64,000 nucleotides of DNA from a virus, in the IMG/VR virus record IMGVR_UViG_3300021093_000047, positions 1-64,000 of that record, one strand, 5' to 3'. The position numbers were made by a program, and so were the translations under genes. Positions 38,401 to 48,000 of the stretch are shown in pieces (the stretch's first letter is position 1; each line of letters opens with the position of its first letter). The notes beneath the pieces are model-generated. The model saw nothing but the letters and a program-made list of their open reading frames with translations. It did not search any database and was not told where the DNA came from.

Positions 38401-40289
38401 ACTGCCGATATTGTTCCCGCAGCAGAAACTGTTACTGTTGCACCAGCTCCAACTAAAGGTTGATAACCATATCCAGTGTTAATACCAGTTCTGACAATTT
38501 TTCCTGCACCTGGTGTTCCAGTCAAGAATTTGATTCTATTTCTTGCCGCATTATCAATAACAAAATCAGTATTTGATATCTGAGGAACATTATTGATTAG
38601 TACAATTGGATTATTGTTGATATCAATTGAACTTGCTAAAACTGTATTGGTATTTGTATAAATTCCTACAATATCTTGATCATAGTTCTGGAGGAAAAAT
38701 TCTGTTGAAGAAGCACCAACAAATTTTGTCGATATGTCATCGAAAATGACATTTTTATCATTAGGTGTTCCTGGGTCAAACTTTCTTGTAAATGCTCTTC
38801 CAGAAAAACTAGAAGTTACTTTAAGACCTTCGTATCCAGATGGTCCATATGGTGGTGTAGTAAAATGAATTTCATCCTTAGATATATTAAAATCACCTCT
38901 AAGGATAGTAACAGCAGCACCAACTGTATGATAACCAACCCTTGAACCCAAATACCCTCTTGTTACATTAAAGGCATTTGTAGAACCTATTCCAATGGTA
39001 TTAATTTTCAAATACTCAGAATCAATTTGGATTGTATCTAATGATGTGATTGATGAGATTCCTGAAAGATAGATTATGTTTGTAGTGACACCAACTGTTG
39101 AAACTAAAGATACAGATAAATTTCTCTTATATAAAGGACTTTGAATGATATTATCTATTGATATAATTGCACTGGCATTTGGATTATTAAATGTGAATGA
39201 CTGATATCCTGTGCCATAAGAAATTATATCTAATTCATTTGATGTTGATAGTCCAGATACTTTATAATTATCATTATCTATCTTAGAGACATACAGTGTT
39301 GATGGTAATTTATCTGTTCCTAAAACTTTCGGAGTCAAATACAAATCATCAGCAGGAGTGACTCCACCAACTAAAGAACCTAATATTTTAATCTTATCAG
39401 TTAGAGCATATCCAACACCACCATTTGCAACAGTGATAGAAGATACATCACCAAATGAATTTCTTGATACATTAAATCTAGCATTAGATCCAAATCCAAT
39501 TATTGTTGAACTTGGGAGATTTGAATATGAACTTCCTGCTTGACCAACAATCCTAGTATTAGCAACAGAAGAAACAGTAAATGACAAATCATTTGTTGGA
39601 CTTGTTCCATTCATGAAGGTTCCAGAAATTGAAACCGTATCACCAACTGCATATCCTCTTCCACCTTCTCTCAAAACTAAAGATGTTGAAATGGGATATC
39701 CAGTAGATGAGTTGTAAACAATGAAGACATTGAATTTTGCTCCAGTTCCAACACCACTTGTAGAGTATGCTGGGAATGGGTCAAAAAATCCGTAGAATCT
39801 ATTTTGGTTAAGAGAAAGGTCTGGGGTTATTGACGCAGAAGTACCAACAATTGTAGTTGAAATCGCAACATTATAACCATTTTCAAAAATAGAAGTTCCA
39901 TTTCCACCCTCAACTTGCATAATGATTGAAGATTCTGTAGATGCTACAGACAGATATGGAGCAGTATCTGGACCTTTTCTAACTATTAATGAACTTTCAA
40001 CATATGAAGTGGTTGCAATTCCAACTCGTGTTCCTAAATCTTCAGTTGTTGGAAAATATCCAGACCCAGAATTTATAATAGCAATTCTTCTAATTGAACC
40101 ACCAACAATCACTGGATAAAATAAACCCTCAACAAGAGGTGGTTTAGTTCCAAATATTTCTATTTTTGGTGGGTCAGTCGAGGCATAACCCGCACCACTA
40201 TTCAAGACATCTATGGATGAAACACCATACTCTAAATTAAAGTTAGGTCTTAAAATAGCACCTGAACCTGGAACTTCTCTTGTTGACAT
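35448..40289 (-). CDS. 1613-aa modular virion protein with GxGY repeats and a BNR-like propeller segment
   Basis: Starts MSTREVPGSGAILRPNFNLE. Residues ~20-780 are rich in GxGY modules (VLNSGAGYASTDPPKIEIFG, IINSGSGYFPTTEDLG, FGSGYRRPPKIQILSN, VNPGTGYTTSPVPRVSI). A SEYLKINTIG...TRGYLGS module lies near 430. Around 1095-1330 is a run of short repeats with GNRYYVVGEFAKIV, FVVVGDSGTIIHSTDG-NIWDRI, FVAVGQNATIF and WERI, the four-strand blade and S/T-x-D-G-x-x-W Asp-box style of BNR/Ycf48-type beta-propellers. The C-terminus (YGKYTWGKIYDFQNR ... NGLIGLSTAPDVYRTRGLK) is distinct. Positioned between the gp7-like and gp8 genes, it is probably baseplate; function unknown. Confidence 0.8.
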   Translation of the reverse strand: MSTREVPGSGAILRPNFNLEYGVSSIDVLNSGAGYASTDPPKIEIFGTKPPLVEGLFYPVIVGGSIRRIAIINSGSGYFPTTEDLGTRVGIATTSYVESSLIVRKGPDTAPYLSVASTESSIIMQVEGGNGTSIFENGYNVAISTTIVGTSASITPDLSLNQNRFYGFFDPFPAYSTSGVGTGAKFNVFIVYNSSTGYPISTSLVLREGGRGYAVGDTVSISGTFMNGTSPTNDLSFTVSSVANTRIVGQAGSSYSNLPSSTIIGFGSNARFNVSRNSFGDVSSITVANGGVGYALTDKIKILGSLVGGVTPADDLYLTPKVLGTDKLPSTLYVSKIDNDNYKVSGLSTSNELDIISYGTGYQSFTFNNPNASAIISIDNIIQSPLYKRNLSVSLVSTVGVTTNIIYLSGISSITSLDTIQIDSEYLKINTIGIGSTNAFNVTRGYLGSRVGYHTVGAAVTILRGDFNISKDEIHFTTPPYGPSGYEGLKVTSSFSGRAFTRKFDPGTPNDKNVIFDDISTKFVGASSTEFFLQNYDQDIVGIYTNTNTVLASSIDINNNPIVLINNVPQISNTDFVIDNAARNRIKFLTGTPGAGKIVRTGINTGYGYQPLVGAGATVTVSAAGTISAVTIKGFGSGYRRPPKIQILSNVGIGASLVATIGTGGTITSISIVNPGTGYTTSPVPRVSIGIPSSYSDLPLEYISGSAGNGFGAKASITVGNQGNVIEFVIEEPGLYYKVGDVLKVVGVTTNPSIGIGFSEFRITVEETLTDKFSGFYPGQFIQFDDISKYFTGSKKKFTLTITQGGTTEVLSLKSDPSTDVQIENNLFVLINDVLQEPVKSYTFNGSRLTFTEAPKENSKCTILFFRGSDLDVEQIDPPKTIKEGDTIQIGENILDPGDRPQFERIVKKIISSDALDTFTYDSIGINTDVTKERPLRWAKQTVDRIINGVLYSKSRPDLKSRVTPNTKLITNVFSEDEKIYVNNAFPLFSEVDLLSENLRDIIIVDVTDIQPAISTAIVSSASTISSLSVSYAGTGYNTLTNPIVAISSAFIQRKDPIYNWKGSNNGISSSYTLNKIAIGNPIISVGSSGVVAISTNGIKWSQSSIGYGQTISFNSVSVAESNRYYVVGEFAKIVTSVGINTTLSAWTEIKLLEEQVVVGLPNPIINFSSYYNTFNDVSYSSLRRTAVAVGDGTGLFTGVGIGTTAFFKKNPPVFTNLNGVANNNARFVVVGDSGTIIHSTDGNIWDRIVSLPTTRNFEKIIWTGTQFVAVGQNATIFVSRIGNTGWERIIPNISDDLINIKYEYGVYVALTGTNQLLFSLDLQYWTQRVTNQNNVVKDLAFIPAPLPPEIRPIGPIIAEEGRYLLVGTSGTTMYAEPIYNRATGVSTVTTGAVSSIQVVNPGFGYSQSTPPPVLLEGNDSVSEKIYSIKSKGDFGVITYVGVGVTHIDFVLKSEQYDNVTLGIGYSSLNTFGVTNSQLEVDDYFVIYNSNSTVGHALTGITTSMGGMNNYPASRVGTATSYLDGVYRVGTVSPAVSGIVTVRCYFTTGPGNIPIQVDTNTNENGIYGKYTWGKIYDFQNRTRFQPRNFPVNTNNGLIGLSTAPDVYRTRGLK

Positions 40290-40295
40290 ATTTTT

Positions 40296-40526
40296 TTACT
40301 TATTATAAACACCACGGGGGAATAATTGTCCTTTTGCTGGTCTTCTTCCTGTAAGATATCCAGGAGTAGATAAGTCTTCATCTCTTAATGAAAGATTTCC
40401 AATAGAAATCGTTCCATTTGTTTCTGGAATTACAAATGGTGTCGTTGCGGAATCAAATGTATATTCAACATCTACATTTGTTCCAGAAACTTGAGTCTCT
40501 AGTGAAATGAAAGTAAATTCGGGCAT
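40296..40526 (-). CDS. 76-aa structural protein
   Basis: MPEFTFISLETQVSGTNVDVEYTFDSATTPFVIP ... SIGNLSLRDEDLSTPGYLTGRRPAKGQLFPRGVYNK in outline: a beta-rich N-terminus with a basic, proline- and glycine-containing tail. It overlaps the stop of the 626-aa gene by 1 bp and ends 6 bp before the 1613-aa gene. Unknown; likely a small linker between baseplate proteins. Confidence 0.6.
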   Translation of the reverse strand: MPEFTFISLETQVSGTNVDVEYTFDSATTPFVIPETNGTISIGNLSLRDEDLSTPGYLTGRRPAKGQLFPRGVYNK

Positions 40527-42406
40527 TAGATATACCTCGCACAGAATAGAATACCAGTTGTTCTTATTGATTGAACATAAGATCCAGCAATTACTTTATA
40601 AACTTCTGATGGACTTACCGTAATTGTGTCATTTTGTTGAATATTTACACCAGGTAAATTGTAAGAAAAATCAATTAAAACAAAATCATCAGGCATATAA
40701 TAAGGTACAGGAATCAATTGTCCATTTATTGGCACCCCTTTAATTACAGCATTAAAGTCTGCAGTAGATGCTATTTGTCTATTACTATTGGTTCCACCTT
40801 TGCCTCTTTCTGGTGCTTGGGATGCACTTCTATAATAGATTCTTTTATGTGTGCTATTTGATGAATAATAACTCTCAGAAGGATTGTATGCAGAACTAGA
40901 AACATATACATCATCAACCCAAGTGTTTGTCCAACTAGATGCACCATTCATGGTAGTATACCCAAACTCTGCTGCTCTTTTAGAATGTTGAAAATTACCA
41001 TCTTGATTTGTGTTTCCTGAAGTATAAGTTCTAAAATTTATGGATGGTCTGAAATTTCCTGTGCCTGATGAACCTGAAATAACATGAGTGAATCCACTTA
41101 CAAATAATTCATCCAAATCCCATATATTTGATGATTCAAAATTATGTAAAATAAAAGTTCCATATGTATTATCAGAAATTTTTTGACTAGAAAGAGTAGG
41201 TGCTTTATATGATAATACAGAGAAAGATGGATCAATACCTGAACGATAGATATTTAAATCTAACTTATACCCAGTATTTGAACCAGTAGATATTTTACTA
41301 TATCCATTTTGACTGGTAAATCTAAACAACCCATAAACAGACTCAAAACTACTATGATTGTCTCCTGTTGGCCTTCTTGGATTATCAAGCATATCTGTAC
41401 CAACCCATCTTCTGGAGTATGACATTGCCCCAAAAGTCAAAGAACCAGCAGCATATGGATGGAATCCACTTCCTGCACCTAAAATTAAATTATAATCATC
41501 ATGAAATAAGAACATTCTATATGTTGTTCCGTATTTTTTTTCTGGATTTATTGTTTGTTTTAATATAGCACCACTATTGTATCCACTTGATGTGAGTTGC
41601 TTATAATAAAATGAACTTGTTGTGCCATATCCAATTGGATTTACATCTGCAGTGTCTGCTGGAAGAACAACAATAGTGCCTCCGTTTTGACCAGCATTAG
41701 TATTATCTTTAATATAATATGTTCCTGCCTGACCAGGAAGAGGTGACCATGTTAAACTAGAACCATTATGTATATTATATGGTGCATTAAATACAAGAGA
41801 GTGCATAGCATATGCATATCCAGGAGTAGTTGTTTTTGAAATTCCTACTGTAAAACCATAATTATTAGTTAATACTAATGTATCTCCTTCCTTAATTGTT
41901 ATTGTTGTATTTGCTCCACCAACAACGCCATTTCTATCTTGTCCATTTATAATCCAATTAAAACTACCCTCACGAGAAACAATTGTAGATGCATATGATG
42001 CACGATTAGTTACAGTTGCTGCTATTGATACTTTAACTTGGAAATCAGCAGCTCCATTTGCTGCACCACCAATATCTGCTGCGGATACTGTTACTATTTC
42101 TCCTGCAGTATATCCATATCCTGGTCTATTAACATAAATGTTATCTATTAGTCCATTAGTTCTAAAGACATCTAACGTTAATCCAGTACCAATTTCAGAT
42201 ACTGAAGTTGTAGGAACGTCCTGAAAATCATCATTATTAGTGGTGGTTCCACCAATACCAGGAGCAAATGTTGTAACTCCAACGACAAGACCACTATCAG
42301 TCGAGCCATGAAGACCCAACCAATCAAAAGCACTTTCTAGTTGATTGATTAAACTACTGGATGCCCATCCAGGATTTATAGAAATTGTTGTGGTTGTGAT
42401 TGCCAT
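40526..42406 (-). CDS. 626-aa virion structural protein
   Basis: MAITTTTISINPGWASSSLINQLESAFDWLGLHG at the N-terminus. A GxGY module (YVNRPGYGYTAGEIVTVSAADIGG) sits near residue 95, followed by a cupredoxin-like run (TITIKEGDTLVLTNNYGFTVGIS ... YAMHSLVFNAPYNIHNGSS ... PGQAGTYYIKDNTN, residues ~165-245). The last resembles a plastocyanin-type beta barrel but lacks a clear Cys ligand. The C-terminal half has many S, Y and N residues. A GGAG box precedes the ATG. Function unknown; structural by context. Confidence 0.75.
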   Translation of the reverse strand: MAITTTTISINPGWASSSLINQLESAFDWLGLHGSTDSGLVVGVTTFAPGIGGTTTNNDDFQDVPTTSVSEIGTGLTLDVFRTNGLIDNIYVNRPGYGYTAGEIVTVSAADIGGAANGAADFQVKVSIAATVTNRASYASTIVSREGSFNWIINGQDRNGVVGGANTTITIKEGDTLVLTNNYGFTVGISKTTTPGYAYAMHSLVFNAPYNIHNGSSLTWSPLPGQAGTYYIKDNTNAGQNGGTIVVLPADTADVNPIGYGTTSSFYYKQLTSSGYNSGAILKQTINPEKKYGTTYRMFLFHDDYNLILGAGSGFHPYAAGSLTFGAMSYSRRWVGTDMLDNPRRPTGDNHSSFESVYGLFRFTSQNGYSKISTGSNTGYKLDLNIYRSGIDPSFSVLSYKAPTLSSQKISDNTYGTFILHNFESSNIWDLDELFVSGFTHVISGSSGTGNFRPSINFRTYTSGNTNQDGNFQHSKRAAEFGYTTMNGASSWTNTWVDDVYVSSSAYNPSESYYSSNSTHKRIYYRSASQAPERGKGGTNSNRQIASTADFNAVIKGVPINGQLIPVPYYMPDDFVLIDFSYNLPGVNIQQNDTITVSPSEVYKVIAGSYVQSIRTTGILFCARYI

Positions 42407-42412
42407 TTAAAC

Positions 42413-45043
42413 TTATGCCTCCAGTTGAAGAATGGTTAGATCTGCTGTAATGGATTGGGTAGTTCCCGATAAATTTTTAATTGATGCGTAAATTATAATA
42501 TCTTCAGGATTATCCATATTACCACCCATAACAAATGGAGATATAATTTGTGTGGTAGAAATTCCAGTGGTGATAACCTCAGCAATCACACCACTTCCAG
42601 GTAATGGATCAGTACCAACACTTCTATTGGCATCATTTTGCCTTGATGTGCTATCAGTATATAGACGTAACCAACCTGCAGTGGAAAGACCAACGTTCAT
42701 CAAAGCATATGATTTAAATCCAAAGATATCGGTATTTCCAATGCCATTATTTGCAATGGATGTAGTTATACCAGTAACTACAACTCTTGATTGTAATGAA
42801 CCACCAGAAGAAGTTACAGTAACAACACCAGCAGAAACTGGTGAGACATCCAAACCTAAACCAAAATTAATTGTTCCTGCAGTACCTACTATTGCATTAT
42901 CATCCTTAATTTCAATACCAGTTCCTGATGCAATAACACCAAATAAGGCACTTCCATCAATTGCAGGTAGTGCTCCCACCAATGCTCCCGAATTAAGATT
43001 AGTTAGATTTGCTCCAGAACCAGAGAATGATGCTGCTGTAATAAAACCAATAGTGTTAATATCAATCGTTGTCGAAACTGCACTAGATATTCCAGCAGTG
43101 GCAGCATAACCAGCAGTTCCTGATGACGTAGATACTCCAGCAATTGCTGCATAATTAGAAGTTACAGATGCTGTCGATATTCCAGCAGTTGCTGCATAAG
43201 TTGCAATACCAGATACATTTGCATAAGTTGCTAATCCACTTCCAGTAACAGTAGCAATACCAGAAGCAAAAGAAACATTCAGATTAGAACCAAAGTTAAT
43301 CGTTCCTGCAGTTCCAACTGGAGTTGCATCATCTTGAATTACGACTCCACTACCACTGCCAACGACATTAATTAGTGCAGAACCATCAATTGCAGGTAAT
43401 GTTCCTGTAAGTTGTCCAGCATTTAGAGTTCCGTAGAATCCAGTAGCAGATACGATACCAGCAATTGTAAGTGCTTCTGTAACTACTGTAGTCTTAATAC
43501 CAACATTACCAGATGCATTGGCATATAACTTAATGTTACCCTCACCATCAGAAAGAATAACATTATTTGAAGAGGTTCTAATATCTAAACTAGTATTATT
43601 TCCATCATAAGAACCTAAGATTACATTATAATTTCCAGTTGTTATTTCCTTTCCTGCCCTATCACCAACAGCAACATTATATTGACCACTAGTTGTGTCG
43701 TATAATGTAAATTCACCAATTGCAATATTATGTCCCAATCCAGAATTTAGAGTAAATAATGACTGGTCTCCGATTGAAATATTTCTAGTTGCACCAGAAC
43801 CCATACTCAAATTACCAATTCTGATATTATCAGTACCAGCAAATTGAATTCTTCCAGAATTTATGGTAGTTACACCAGAAATAGTTACTCCAGTATTAAT
43901 TAATATATTACCATTAAAATCTGCATTGCCAAATAATGATAATGTTGAAGTTGGATTGGTTGTTCCCAGACCAACTTTTGCAAAAGTGTGAACACCAGCA
44001 TTGGTTGTAACCCAAGATGAATCTGAGTTTACATCAATAGTAACTCTACCAAATGAAGTTGTTATACTGACATTTGTACCAGCAACAAGAGATGTCACAA
44101 TACCTGTTAAATTGGCCCCAGACCCATTGAAAGTATTTGCTGTTATACTACCACTTGCTATTATGTTATTAGTTGTTGTGATACCAGAAATCCCAAGGTC
44201 ACCAGTAATACTTACGCCATTAGAAAGGGTCTGTAATTTTTTGCTGCCATTGTAATATAACAATGAACCTTCACCAGCAACAGCACTAAAAACATTGTTG
44301 ACTCCATCACCAATTCTAATTGATGATGCAGTATCAATTCTTAAATCAACAGAGTCGTAATAAATTGATGCGTCAACTGCACCACTAGAACCAAGATTTA
44401 TTCTTAAACCATCGTTTATTTGTACTCCACCACCAGCACCAGTAATACTAAAAAGTCCACTATGCAAATTTAAAGCAGAAATTGGATTTACTGTTCCAAT
44501 TCCAACTCTAGATGATGTTACAATTCCACTGGCAACTGTTGTCCATTGAGTCGAAACAGCACTTTGTGCAGTGGAATTTATAGTTACATTTCCACCACTT
44601 CTATTAATGGATACATTAGAACCAGCAAGAATAGTTGTAACAACCCCAGTTAAATTAACTCCAGAACCATTGTAAGAAGTTGCTGTTACGACCCCAACTG
44701 TAATATCTGGAATTGATGAAAAATTACCAGCAAAAAGAGCAACTGTTGCAATTCCTGCATTTGTTGCATAAGAAGATAATGAAGAAAGACCAGAAATGAC
44801 AGAATACGATGAGATTCCCGCAGTTACTGCAAAAGTTGCAATTCCAGCAGTAGATGCATAACCAGATAATGTAGATATACCAGCAGTTCTTGCAAAACCA
44901 ATAGAATTAGTTATCGTAGTTCCATTTCCAATGGCATTATAAATTTCATTAAAATTACTATTAATTTTAATAGCACCTTGTAATATGGAATCTCCAGTAC
45001 CATCATTCGGAGCGGAACCTGTATTTATTCCTAATTTCGCCAT
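42413..45043 (-). CDS. 876-aa trimeric-fibre-like protein with YadA-head-type repeats
   Basis: Begins MAKLGINTGSAPNDGTGDSILQGAIKINSNFNEIYNAIGNG, a common cyanophage fibre start. Then come repeats of the type AGISTLSGYASTAGIATFA, several GSGANLTGIVTSLVAGTNVSI units, and at ~415-470 a series NISIGDQSLFTL, NIAIGEFTLYD, NVAVGDRAGKEI, NVILGSYDG, which is the left-handed roll repeat of YadA-type trimeric heads. The end (NPEDIIIYASIKNLSGTTQSI...) is a compact domain. The plan matches the 452-aa protein at 22141-23499. Probably a fibre attached to the baseplate. Confidence 0.8.
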   Translation of the reverse strand: MAKLGINTGSAPNDGTGDSILQGAIKINSNFNEIYNAIGNGTTITNSIGFARTAGISTLSGYASTAGIATFAVTAGISSYSVISGLSSLSSYATNAGIATVALFAGNFSSIPDITVGVVTATSYNGSGVNLTGVVTTILAGSNVSINRSGGNVTINSTAQSAVSTQWTTVASGIVTSSRVGIGTVNPISALNLHSGLFSITGAGGGVQINDGLRINLGSSGAVDASIYYDSVDLRIDTASSIRIGDGVNNVFSAVAGEGSLLYYNGSKKLQTLSNGVSITGDLGISGITTTNNIIASGSITANTFNGSGANLTGIVTSLVAGTNVSITTSFGRVTIDVNSDSSWVTTNAGVHTFAKVGLGTTNPTSTLSLFGNADFNGNILINTGVTISGVTTINSGRIQFAGTDNIRIGNLSMGSGATRNISIGDQSLFTLNSGLGHNIAIGEFTLYDTTSGQYNVAVGDRAGKEITTGNYNVILGSYDGNNTSLDIRTSSNNVILSDGEGNIKLYANASGNVGIKTTVVTEALTIAGIVSATGFYGTLNAGQLTGTLPAIDGSALINVVGSGSGVVIQDDATPVGTAGTINFGSNLNVSFASGIATVTGSGLATYANVSGIATYAATAGISTASVTSNYAAIAGVSTSSGTAGYAATAGISSAVSTTIDINTIGFITAASFSGSGANLTNLNSGALVGALPAIDGSALFGVIASGTGIEIKDDNAIVGTAGTINFGLGLDVSPVSAGVVTVTSSGGSLQSRVVVTGITTSIANNGIGNTDIFGFKSYALMNVGLSTAGWLRLYTDSTSRQNDANRSVGTDPLPGSGVIAEVITTGISTTQIISPFVMGGNMDNPEDIIIYASIKNLSGTTQSITADLTILQLEA

Positions 45044-45064
45044 TATACACTAGATGTTTATTTT

Positions 45065-45072
45065 TATTTATC
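45065..45072 (-). promoter_or_regulatory. Candidate T4-type late promoter (GATAAATA)
   Basis: One mismatch to TATAAATA, 21 bp upstream of the ATG at 45043, in the gap after the giant gp7-like gene. Confidence 0.45.
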
Positions 45073-45074
45073 GT

Positions 45075-48000
45075 TTAATTGGAAGACATCTTTATGATGC
45101 TTGAATCAAAACTAACAATAGGACTATCAAAATATGATGAAATGCCAGGATAACTAAATCCAGCATCAACCACAGTATTTACCCTAACGTTAGCAGTACC
45201 ATCTGCCTTAACAACACTGTAGAAAAGTTTTTGTCCAGATTGGAAATTATTGTTTCTTAACTTAAATTTATTATTGGACAAATCAATCACGGAAGAATCA
45301 TTTCCTTGGAATTCTCTATAAAATAGTGGTGTACCTCTATTTTTTAATTTGAAGGTGGTTAATCCAACTATTTGTCCACCAGTCGTAGTTGTAAAACCAG
45401 TAAATTGACCACTAATATTATCAATAGGGACAACTTTATTTGTTTTGTTTAAAATATATGATTTTAAACTTACACCTGTTGGGAAAAATACTCTCTCTAT
45501 AGATCCATCTGGGAGAAGTTCATCTTCAGTCACCATACTAAAGTTGTAACGATTATACATCGATTCAACACTGTCTACATTAATTAAAACGTTTAGTGAT
45601 GAATCGCCAACTCCAACTTTCATATTGTTGGATGCTTTTCCTATAATGTCTAAATCAGAGAACTCTTTGAAACCTGCTGGGTGAACTAATGACCTAATAG
45701 GTTCTTTCCAATCTGTGTATGGAATTTGTGATTTAATCGAATAAGAGAATTTTTGATAATAATCGTTATCAGAAATTCTTTGCTGATAATCATTTAAATA
45801 ACCAATTTTATCGGTAAAATCATTAATTTTATCTCTAGTTACATTAAGAGATGAAATTAAATTAAATTGATTTACATTTTCGACTATTCCATTTAGCAAT
45901 GACCTAGTTCCAAGTAATCTATTTCCTACTTCCAATTCACCTTTTGAATCAATAAGTCTTAATTGATTTATGTCATTATCCCATCCACTTTCCATGACAA
46001 CTGCAGAAAATACTGCAAGACCATTAGAATCATATCCAACAACGTTTTCTCCAGAATAGTAACCCAAATCATCAATCAATTTCATTTCAAATTTTGCCAT
46101 AACATTTTCGTTTATGACATAACCATAATTATTATCTGTAGTATATTCACCTAGATTATTTGATATCCCGTTCATACTATAGGTTATGGTAAAGTTTGTA
46201 GTGCTTATACCAGTAATAGTAAAGAATTTATAACTATGATTTGCAGAATTATAGTTATTCTTTTGATTTCCATCGGTTATTCTGCAGTTTTCTACAAAAA
46301 TTTTATCTCCGACTTTAAATGGGAATACTACTTCTTGATTTCCATATTGATTTGCAATTAATGGGTATATTTGATTGTCACTATTAACAAGCTCCAGTGT
46401 AACTTGATTGGTTGATGGATTGTAAACAATATCATCTATATCATAACCATTGGAGTTTCTAGTTGGAATGACAGATAGAGGAGCACTCATATTAGTGACA
46501 TTCTCTAAAATATCCACGGAAGTAACTGTACCACCCTGTATATTTGCTTTTGATTTAATATTATCATTACCCACTACTTTAAGTACTGGGGCAGTATTAT
46601 ACCCCTTTCCTCCAGTAGTAATACCAATATAATCAACTCTTGATATATTTTTTATTTGGCATACTGTTGGAACACTTAATACAGGTTTTAAAGTTGGATC
46701 TGTAGGATAGTCAAATCCATCTTTTACTCTTTCAATGTAATCAATTTTTCCAATAGAATTGGAGAATGCCTTTAAAATTGCATCCTTTCCTGACACTGAA
46801 GTTATTGAAGAAATTCTAGGAACTTTTTTGTATCCTTTTCCTCCAAAATTTAATTTTATATTTGATATTGGGCCACTAGTATTTTTGGAATCTGTATCAT
46901 AAAATATTGTAGTTATACCAGAGTTTGCATTATACTCAAAGTATTCTGGTTTTTGGTTTAAAATAAATTTAAATGAAGTGCTTCCAGTAGAAACTACAGA
47001 ATAACTTTGGTTATAGATACTTGGATTTAATGATATTTTATTGTATCCAATTACTTCTTTGTCAATTGAAATTTGATACTTTTCAAGAACACTAGGTGAT
47101 AATGGTATTAAATTATAAAATAAAGTATTTGTGATACTCTTATCTGTTGTGTCTATTCTTAACTTAGCACCAGAAACTCCAGCATCAATTGCATTTCTAG
47201 TATATTTGTATGATTCAACCTCAATTAAGATATTGCCATCTTTATATAATTTGAGATCCATTCCACTCAAAGAAGAATCAGATAAATCAAATTCAATAAT
47301 ATTTCCTTTTGTTGATGTTAGTGGTGGATTTACAAGAGCAATTGATTGTACTCCACTTCCTTTAGATGTTAATGGAATATTTACTCCAGACTTTGAACTA
47401 TCATAATAGTTTGATAATTTGATATAGTCTGGTTTTTGCTTAATTATATAATATGTCTCATTATGCTGTAATCCACCAATTGTTGTATTCCCATCATTAT
47501 AATATACAATTTTATCTCCAGTAACATAATTATTTTTTGGTAAATATATTTCAGAAGTTTCTGTACTAATTGCTACAGAAGTATTGAAAGATTTAATTTC
47601 TGTTGTAATCTTTCTGATGTTTGTATCATATCTAAGTTTAAATGTATCAACCAATCTTGGTAAGAGATTAAACGTAATTTCGTCGGAATTACCTAATCCA
47701 TGAGTTTCTGTGGTTTCTACATTCAAACTGAAATTTTCTACTTTTCCGACAACTTTTTCATACGTTGTTGATAATGAATGTGCAAGTCCAGTTACAGAGA
47801 TGTCATCAAAGAAATATAATGAATTTAATGATGAACCAATTCCAGTTGAAGTGGTATAACCAACAGTAGATAAACCAATATAATCTTGACCTTTATTTAC
47901 AATGTAAATATTCTGGTTATCTTGTAGAGTAAATGCATCTGCCTGAGTGATTGTATTTGAAACAATCATTCCAGTTCCAGCAAATCCAACGTTATACTTT

